11,496 nt of DNA from an uncultured Clostridia bacterium (GTDB lineage Bacteria; Bacillota; Clostridia; Christensenellales; DTU072), in contig CALVOD010000034.1 in the NCBI GenBank assembly GCA_944350065.1, positions 1-11,496 of the forward strand. Reading direction: 5' to 3'. Positions 7,685-11,496 of this stretch are shown here, piece after piece. The first letter of the stretch is position 1. Each line of letters opens with the position of its first letter. A model generated the notes under the pieces. That model saw only the letters and a program-made list of their open reading frames with translations. It was not told the DNA's origin and did not search any database. The position numbers were made by a program, and so were the translations under genes.

Positions 7685-7701
7685 TTGACATAAGAGGTCA
7701 A
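7685..7701. promoter_or_regulatory. Inverted repeat over the -35, possible operator
   Basis: TTGACataagagGTCAA is a 5-bp perfect inverted repeat with a 7-bp centre. Its left arm is the -35 of the oxidoreductase promoter and its right arm lies in the spacer. A dimeric repressor bound here would block RNA polymerase. The arms are short, so chance is a real alternative, and no regulator gene lies next to it in the window. Confidence 0.35.
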
Positions 7702-7713
7702 ATTTGTTAAAAT
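7685..7713 (+). promoter_or_regulatory. Strong promoter of the oxidoreductase gene
   Basis: Perfect -35 TTGACA (7685-7690), a 17-bp spacer and -10 TAAAAT (7708-7713) with an upstream TG (TGTTAAAAT) form a near-consensus housekeeping promoter. The expected start near 7720 leaves a leader of about 17 nt with the ribosome binding site at its front. Confidence 0.82.
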
Positions 7714-7722
7714 ATTTAAAAC

Positions 7723-7730
7723 GGAGGTGG
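7723..7730 (+). promoter_or_regulatory. Ribosome binding site that fixes the oxidoreductase start
   Basis: GGAGGTGG lies 6 nt before the ATG at 7737. This decides against the in-frame upstream ATG at 7704, which lies before the -10 hexamer and upstream of the expected transcription start. Confidence 0.92.
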
Positions 7731-7736
7731 AAATCA

Positions 7737-8972
7737 ATGGTAACCGTAGCGATAATAGGACTCGGAAACAGGGGCAGAATTTACGCCCACAATTTTAACG
7801 CGCAGGGCGCGAAAATAAACGCCGTCTGCGAAAAAAATCCCGGGATGCTCAAATACATACGCGAAAAGTACAACATTTCCGAGGACAAAGCCTTCCTGGA
7901 CGAAAAAGACTTTTTCGCGGCGGGCAAACTTGCCGACGCGCTGGTTATAGCGACGCAGGACCGCGATCATTACCGTCACGCCATGGCGGGTATGGAGCTC
8001 GGATATCATCTTCTGTGCGAAAAGCCCGTTTCGCCCTTCCTCGAGCAGTGCGTGGAGCTCGAAGAAACTGCGAGAAAGAAAAATCTCAGAATGGTAATCT
8101 GTCACGTATTGCGTTACGCGCCCTATTATGACCGTATCAAGGAGGTTATCGATTCGGGCGCTATCGGCGAAATTACAAATATAAACCAGACCGAAAACGT
8201 AGGTTACTGGCATTTTGCGCACAGCTACGTTCGCGGCAACTGGCGCAGAGAGGACGAGACCGGTCCTTCCATTCTTGCGAAATGCTGTCACGACCTCGAC
8301 CTTATCTATTATTACACCGGCAAACCCTGCGAAAGAGTATATTCCATAGGCGAAAGAAGAGTATTCCTCCCCGAAAACGCTCCGGCGGACGCCGCCGCGC
8401 GCTGTATGGACGGTTGCCCTCACCGCAAAACCTGCCCTTACGAAGTGAGCAAGCTGTATTACAAGATCACTGCGAAGACGATACCGTGGCTGCTCGGTCA
8501 CGTCAAAGTCGTGACGGGCAAAGGCAATCCCTCTCTCAAGGACATCAAGGAAGCGCTCCGCACCAACCAATACGGAAGATGCGTATATAAATGCGACAAC
8601 GACGTGATGGAAAACCAGGTGGTGAGCTGTAAAATGGGCAACGTAAACGCCACGCTCACCATGACGGCGCAGAGCAAACTTTGTTGCCGCTACACTCACA
8701 TCTGCGGCACCAAGGGCGAAATTCTCGGCACCGACAAAGACGGCTCGTTCATACTTAAAGTTTTCGGCGAGCGCACCAAGCGCATCCGCGTCAAAAAGAA
8801 AATCGGGCATCTGGGCGGCGACTCGGGTATCGTAAGGGATTTCATCAAACTCATGGAAACGGGCGAAATAACTCCGAGGCTTTCGATGATGAGCGAAACC
8901 ATTATGTCGCACAAAATGGCGTTTGCCGCCGAGGAATCGCGCAAAACGGGCAAAGCCGTCGAGATAAAGTAA
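7737..8972 (+). CDS. Gfo/Idh/MocA-family NAD(P)-dependent oxidoreductase with cysteine cluster
   Basis: The 411-residue protein has an N-terminal Rossmann fold (MVTVAIIGLGNRGRIYAHNF, with the dinucleotide loop GLGNRG at 8-13). The family motif EKPVSP at 95-100 carries the likely catalytic Lys96, and ICHVLRYAPYY is at 121-131. In the C-terminal substrate domain, GPSILAKCCHDLDL (176-189) contains His185 and Asp186/188, the usual active-site positions. Family members oxidise or reduce sugars, inositols or related polyols; the substrate here cannot be read from sequence. A subfamily trait is CMDGCPHRKTCPY (Cys223, Cys227, Cys233), followed by YGRCVYKCDNDV near 279-290, which may form a metal site. 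It is transcribed divergently from tilS under its own strong promoter, with no partner transporter or kinase in view, and is probably cytosolic. Confidence 0.9.
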   Translation: MVTVAIIGLGNRGRIYAHNFNAQGAKINAVCEKNPGMLKYIREKYNISEDKAFLDEKDFFAAGKLADALVIATQDRDHYRHAMAGMELGYHLLCEKPVSPFLEQCVELEETARKKNLRMVICHVLRYAPYYDRIKEVIDSGAIGEITNINQTENVGYWHFAHSYVRGNWRREDETGPSILAKCCHDLDLIYYYTGKPCERVYSIGERRVFLPENAPADAAARCMDGCPHRKTCPYEVSKLYYKITAKTIPWLLGHVKVVTGKGNPSLKDIKEALRTNQYGRCVYKCDNDVMENQVVSCKMGNVNATLTMTAQSKLCCRYTHICGTKGEILGTDKDGSFILKVFGERTKRIRVKKKIGHLGGDSGIVRDFIKLMETGEITPRLSMMSETIMSHKMAFAAEESRKTGKAVEIK

Positions 8973-9046
8973 TTTATACGCAGGATTTCGGAATTATATT
9001 TAATTTCGGCTTAATATAAATCCGTTCGGGTATTTCCCGCTTAACG

Positions 9047-9080
9047 TCCGTCATATCATTTAGGTATGACGGATCTTTTT
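9047..9080 (+). terminator. Terminator-like hairpin embracing the PAP2 start codon
   Basis: TCCGTCATA (9047-9055) and TATGACGGA (9065-9073) are perfect 9-bp inverted arms around a 9-nt loop, followed by TCTTTTT (9074-9080). It sits 75 nt after the oxidoreductase stop and could end that transcript. The 3' arm contains the PAP2 ATG (9066-9068), so in a read-through RNA the start would be base-paired. A smaller hairpin, CGGG-TATTT-CCCG, lies just upstream at 9027-9039. Confidence 0.55.
9054..9059 (+). promoter_or_regulatory. Possible -10 element of PAP2, 6 nt before ATG
   Basis: TATCAT matches the -10 consensus at five of six positions and is separated from the PAP2 ATG by TTAGGT. No good -35 is found at the expected distance. 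The spacing is identical to that of the tilS -10. A second AT-rich -10-like TATAAA at 9015-9020 would give a leader of about 40 nt instead. Confidence 0.35.
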
Positions 9081-9719
9081 ATATCGGAGCTTACGTACGC
9101 GCCCGGAAGCGGTTTCGGCGCATTTTTCACGGCGGTGGGCGAATGTCCAGCCCTTTTCCCCGCGCTATACGCTTTGGGAGCTTTCGTTTATCTTGCCGCA
9201 AGCAAACAGCTGAAAGACAAAAGCGCGCGTAAAAAAGCGATATCCTTTTTCTTATACACCTTAATCGCCGTCGCCGCCACGGCGGCGTGCGTCATCCTTT
9301 TAAAAAACCTGTGGGGACGCGCCCGCTATACCGAATTGGGCGAAAACGGGGCGGGTTTCACGCCGTGGTATCTTCCTCAAGGCATTAACGGGCACGACTC
9401 CTTCCCCTCGGGACACGCCGCAATGAGCGCGCTCGTCTTTTTCGTTTCGGACGGGATAGAATATTTTACGGGGAAACGCTTCAGGAGCGTGGATCTCCTC
9501 TGTTTTGCATTTGCTTTCGCGGTGTGTCTCTCACGCCTTCTCGAAGGCGCACATTATCTGAGCGACCTCGCGGCGGGCGTAGCCTTTGCAGCCCTTTTCC
9601 GCGCCCTTTGTCTAAGATTGTGCGGCATACGCAAAACGGAGCCCTCTAGCAAAAAAGTTTTGCCTATAAATTACCCCTCTCCTTCGGGAAGCGCAGTTGA
9701 CAGCGGGCGACTGAGGTAG
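9066..9719 (+). CDS. PAP2-family integral membrane phosphatase
   Basis: The 217-residue protein has the three PAP2 signature blocks: KNLWGRAR at 80-87, PSGH at 114-117, and SRLLEGAHYLSD at 156-167 (SRx5Hx3D; the conserved histidines are 117 and 163). Hydrophobic segments near 30-46, 60-79, 118-134, 142-156 and 168-186 indicate a multi-pass membrane protein. Likely substrates are lipid phosphates such as undecaprenyl pyrophosphate or phosphatidic acid derivatives, but family identity does not choose between them. In the first block the usual RPRP is RARY. The ATG at 9066 is the only reasonable start, because the next Met is at 120, inside the second motif. It lacks a properly spaced Shine-Dalgarno; the only AGG is too close. 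The charged tail after about 188 is not part of the fold, and its coding sequence houses the promoter of the next gene. Confidence 0.9.
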   Translation: MTDLFISELTYAPGSGFGAFFTAVGECPALFPALYALGAFVYLAASKQLKDKSARKKAISFFLYTLIAVAATAACVILLKNLWGRARYTELGENGAGFTPWYLPQGINGHDSFPSGHAAMSALVFFVSDGIEYFTGKRFRSVDLLCFAFAFAVCLSRLLEGAHYLSDLAAGVAFAALFRALCLRLCGIRKTEPSSKKVLPINYPSPSGSAVDSGRLR

Positions 9720-9725
9720 TACAAT
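9697..9725 (+). promoter_or_regulatory. Promoter of the DUF1846 gene, inside the PAP2 3' end
   Basis: Perfect -35 TTGACA (9697-9702), a 17-bp spacer and -10 TACAAT (9720-9725). The PAP2 stop codon is the last three bases of the spacer. The expected transcription start is near 9732. Confidence 0.83.
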
Positions 9726-9731
9726 ATTCGC

Positions 9732-9749
9732 AACGAAATCTTTTTCGTT
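9732..9749 (+). other. Hairpin at the predicted 5' end of the DUF1846 mRNA
   Basis: AACGAAA-TCTT-TTTCGTT forms a 7-bp stem with a 4-nt loop, beginning at the predicted transcription start and ending one base before AAGGAG, the ribosome binding site (9751-9756, 8 nt before the ATG). Terminal 5' stem-loops can protect mRNA from decay. That role is inference; the stem is AT-rich and modest. Confidence 0.45.
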
Positions 9750-9764
9750 TAAGGAGAACGGGAT

Positions 9765-11234
9765 ATGAAGAAAACGGGGTTCGACAACGAACTGTACGTC
9801 AAGAAGCAAACGGAAAACATTTTGAAGCGCATAGACGCTTTCGGCAATAAACTTTATCTCGAATTCGGCGGTAAACTTTTCGACGATCTGCATGCGGCTC
9901 GCGTGCTTCCCGGCTTCGATCCCAACGTCAAGACCAAGATACTCCGCAACCTCAAAGACAAGCTGGAAATAATATTCTGCATCGGGGCGCCCGCTATCGA
10001 AAAAAATAAGATACGCGCCGACTTCGGCATCACCTACGGCAACGAGCTTTTGAGGCTTATGCGCAACCTGCGCGAGCTCGGGCTCAAGATAAACAGCGTA
10101 GTGATAACGCAGTACAACGAGCAACCGGCAGCGGATATGTTCCGCAAGCAGCTCGAGCGCAAAGGCGAGAAAGTGTATATCCATAAGCTGACGAAAGGTT
10201 ACCCGAACGACGTAGATACGATAGTATCGGACGAAGGCTACGGCGCGAATCCGTACATAGAGACCACCCGTCCGCTCGTCGTGGTCAACGCGCCGGGACC
10301 AAATTCGGGCAAGCTCGCCACCTGCCTTTCGCAGCTCTATCACGAGTACAAACGCGGAGTACGCGCGGGGTACGCGAAGTACGAAACTTTCCCCGTGTGG
10401 AATCTTCCTTTGAAGCATCCCGTGAACGTGGCGTACGAAGCGGCTACGGCGGACATCAACGACAGGAACATGATAGATTATTTCCATCTCGAGGCATACG
10501 GCGTGAGCGCGGTGAACTATAATCGCGATCTCGAGGTTTTCCCCGTGGTGAAGAATATTCTTTCGCGCATACTCGGCACTTCCGTCTACAAATCGCCTAC
10601 CGATATGGGCGTGAATATGGCGGGCTACGCGATAACCGACGACGCGGTGGTACAGGAAGCGGCGAAGCAGGAAATAATCCGCAGGTACTTCAAGACCTAC
10701 AACGAATACAAACAGGGCAAAGCCGATCTCGAGACGGCGCACCGTGTGGAAATACTGATGAAGGATATGGGAGTAAGCGCGCTTGACAGGACGACGGTCG
10801 CGCCCGCGCGCGCTAAAGCCGAGGAGTGCGGGCACAGCTCGGTAGCGCTCGAGCTTCCCGACGGAAGCATCGTAACGGGACGGGACAAGAACAATCTCTA
10901 TGCCCCTGCCGCCGTGATAATCAACGCCATCAAGGCGCTTGCGAAGATAGACGACAAAATAAAGCTCATCACGCCGGACGCCATAGACGCCGTTCTCAAA
11001 GTAAAGCGCGAAGCGCTCAAATCCAAAACCAAAAAAATGAATCTCGAGGAAGCGTTGATAGCGCTGTCGTTCTCGGCGGCTACAAACCCCACGGTGGAAT
11101 TCGCGCTCGGCAAGCTCGAATTGCTCGAAGGCTGCGAAGCGCATTCCACGGTAATGCTTCCCGAAAGCTCGTTGCAGATCTTCCGCAAGCTCGGTATAAA
11201 CCTTACCTGCGATCCCGAATTTTCGGGCGAATAA
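9765..11234 (+). CDS. DUF1846 (UPF0371) family protein of unknown function
   Basis: The 489-residue protein matches DUF1846 (UPF0371) in length and sequence: it opens MKKTGFDNELYVKKQTENIL, continues with GGKLFDDLHAARVLPGFDP near 35-53 and IIFCIGAPAIEKNKIRADFG near 69-88, and has the strictly family-like VNAPGPNSGKLATCLSQLYH at 174-193. That last segment looks like a phosphate-binding glycine loop with Gly178, Gly182 and Lys183, so nucleotide binding is a reasonable guess, although it is not a canonical Walker A. ADINDRN follows near 229. There is no signal peptide or membrane segment, so it is probably cytosolic. The start is set by AAGGAG 8 nt upstream. It has its own consensus promoter and a strong terminator, so it is expected to be a well-expressed single gene. 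No biochemical function is known to me, and the neighbours do not reveal one. Confidence 0.92.
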   Translation: MKKTGFDNELYVKKQTENILKRIDAFGNKLYLEFGGKLFDDLHAARVLPGFDPNVKTKILRNLKDKLEIIFCIGAPAIEKNKIRADFGITYGNELLRLMRNLRELGLKINSVVITQYNEQPAADMFRKQLERKGEKVYIHKLTKGYPNDVDTIVSDEGYGANPYIETTRPLVVVNAPGPNSGKLATCLSQLYHEYKRGVRAGYAKYETFPVWNLPLKHPVNVAYEAATADINDRNMIDYFHLEAYGVSAVNYNRDLEVFPVVKNILSRILGTSVYKSPTDMGVNMAGYAITDDAVVQEAAKQEIIRRYFKTYNEYKQGKADLETAHRVEILMKDMGVSALDRTTVAPARAKAEECGHSSVALELPDGSIVTGRDKNNLYAPAAVIINAIKALAKIDDKIKLITPDAIDAVLKVKREALKSKTKKMNLEEALIALSFSAATNPTVEFALGKLELLEGCEAHSTVMLPESSLQIFRKLGINLTCDPEFSGE

Positions 11235-11286
11235 GCGCGAGAACGCAAAAATAACGCCTACGGCTTAAATCGAATTTAAATAACGT

Positions 11287-11319
11287 AAAGGCTTTACCGC
11301 AAGCGGCAAAGCCTTTTTT
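11287..11319 (+). terminator. Strong intrinsic terminator after the DUF1846 gene
   Basis: AAAGGCTTT (11287-11295) pairs perfectly with AAAGCCTTT (11308-11316). Inside, CCGC-AA-GCGG adds a further stem after one mismatch, and the T-run extends to 11319. It lies 52 nt after the DUF1846 stop. The A-run on its left side means it could also act, more weakly, on the leftward gene entering from the right edge. Confidence 0.92.
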
Positions 11320-11329
11320 ATCGGATATC

Positions 11330-11345
11330 GGGGCAAGCGTGCCCC
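11330..11345. repeat. Short GC hairpin after the terminator
   Basis: GGGGCA-AGCG-TGCCCC is a perfect 6-bp stem with a 4-nt loop, 10 nt beyond the terminator. No T-run follows on either strand. It may be a back-up structure between convergent genes. The remaining spacer up to 11389 is AT-rich without other recognisable elements. Confidence 0.45.
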
Positions 11346-11389
11346 TTGAAAATATGTAAATTTTTTAAGTTTTTACGTTTAAAACCGCT

Positions 11390-11496
11390 TTACCCGTCTA
11401 ATTTCAGCGAGTAGAGATATTTCAAGCCCTCCTCCGTCACCATATACGGGTCGGAGGTATTGTCGTGCTCGATAAGGGCGTTTTCGGTGCCCGCGA
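11390..11496 (-). CDS. C-terminal end of an unidentified protein, perhaps sugar-phosphate isomerase/epimerase-like
   Basis: On the minus strand an open frame enters from the right edge and ends at TAA (11390-11392), giving 34 visible residues. They read AGTENALIEHDNTSDPYM and then a helix-like end, EEGLKYLYSLKLDG. The pattern 'AG-x-IEHDN...DP...LKYL..L' resembles the C-terminus of xylose-isomerase-like TIM-barrel sugar-phosphate isomerases/epimerases, which often end with a conserved VExD segment followed by a final helix. Codon choice matches the neighbours. The frame is probably real, but the family assignment is tentative because so little is visible. The gene converges on the DUF1846 gene, with the hairpins at 11287-11345 between them. 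Confidence 0.5.
   Translation of the reverse strand, partial: AGTENALIEHDNTSDPYMVTEEGLKYLYSLKLDG

Noticed and set aside
7596..7691. 32-residue N-terminal extension of TilS from the ATG at 7691
   Set aside because: The extension covers a consensus promoter, shows no TilS-like residues, and would place the PP-loop at residue 48 rather than near the N-terminus as is usual.
7704..7736. 11-residue N-terminal extension of the oxidoreductase from the ATG at 7704
   Set aside because: That ATG lies before the -10 hexamer and upstream of the predicted transcript start. The ATG at 7737 has GGAGGTGG at ideal spacing and begins directly with the Rossmann strand.
7734..8912. A 392-codon minus-strand open frame opposite the oxidoreductase
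   Set aside because: The plus-strand gene has promoter, ribosome binding site and family motifs. The antisense product has none and is a codon-bias shadow.
9612..11144. A 510-codon open frame on the minus strand opposite the DUF1846 gene
   Set aside because: It is antisense to a clearly conserved protein. Its translation is rich in Arg, His, Tyr and Val with no recognisable motif, as expected from the codon bias of the real gene.
11330..11345. GGGGCA-AGCG-TGCCCC as a second intrinsic terminator
   Set aside because: No T-run follows the stem on either strand, so I list it only as a hairpin.
1..11496. Mobile element, CRISPR array, tRNA or rRNA gene, or defence system
   Set aside because: I found no transposase or integrase motifs, no regularly spaced direct repeats, no tRNA cloverleaf and no defence-type domains. 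The coding content is housekeeping-like throughout.

Overview
The window looks like chromosomal DNA of a Gram-positive bacterium of the Bacillota, probably an uncultured member of the Clostridia. The evidence is the gene content: a VanW-family exported protein, the paired ACT-domain (UPF0237) and UPF0210/PFL-like proteins, a tilS-hpt pair, a PgcA-type phosphoglucomutase and a DUF1846 protein. The genes are tightly packed and somewhat GC-rich, and the spacers are AT-richer with sigma-70-like promoters. I see no mobile element, CRISPR array, tRNA or rRNA. The lineage is inference; no marker gene was compared.

The left part (1-7595) is transcribed leftward in three units. Unit 1, read right to left, is pgcA (phosphoglucomutase), an ACT-domain protein and a UPF0210/PFL-like protein whose C-terminus runs off the window. 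It has a promoter at 3353-3382, and pgcA and the ACT gene overlap by 4 nt. Unit 2 is a single exported VanW/G5-like protein (3428-4291). Unit 3 is tilS, hpt and cca, with 8-nt and 1-nt overlaps, and ends at a terminator whose hairpin contains the cca stop codon. It joins two tRNA maturation enzymes (isoleucine-tRNA lysidine formation and CCA addition) with purine salvage.

A divergent promoter region (7596-7736) separates unit 3 from the rightward genes. These are a Gfo/Idh/MocA-type oxidoreductase with a cysteine cluster, a PAP2 membrane phosphatase, and a DUF1846 protein of unknown function with its own promoter inside the end of the PAP2 gene. A strong hairpin terminator (11287-11319) follows. 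At the right edge is the C-terminal end of a leftward gene, perhaps a sugar-phosphate isomerase/epimerase-like protein.

The most interesting signal is in the gene starts. Five genes (pgcA, ACT, hpt, the oxidoreductase, DUF1846) have a clear Shine-Dalgarno sequence, and cca has one at a longer spacing. Three genes that begin units or follow a terminator-like hairpin (tilS, the VanW gene, PAP2) have none. Each instead has a -10-like hexamer exactly 6 nt before the ATG, with GGT just before the ATG. This suggests leaderless transcripts. The tilS case is strong: TATAAT, an extended -10 TG and a -35-like hexamer at 17 bp. At the PAP2 gene a 9-bp perfect inverted repeat plus T-run, resembling a terminator of the upstream oxidoreductase, contains the start codon in its 3' arm. 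I found no clear new multi-gene defence or metabolic system.
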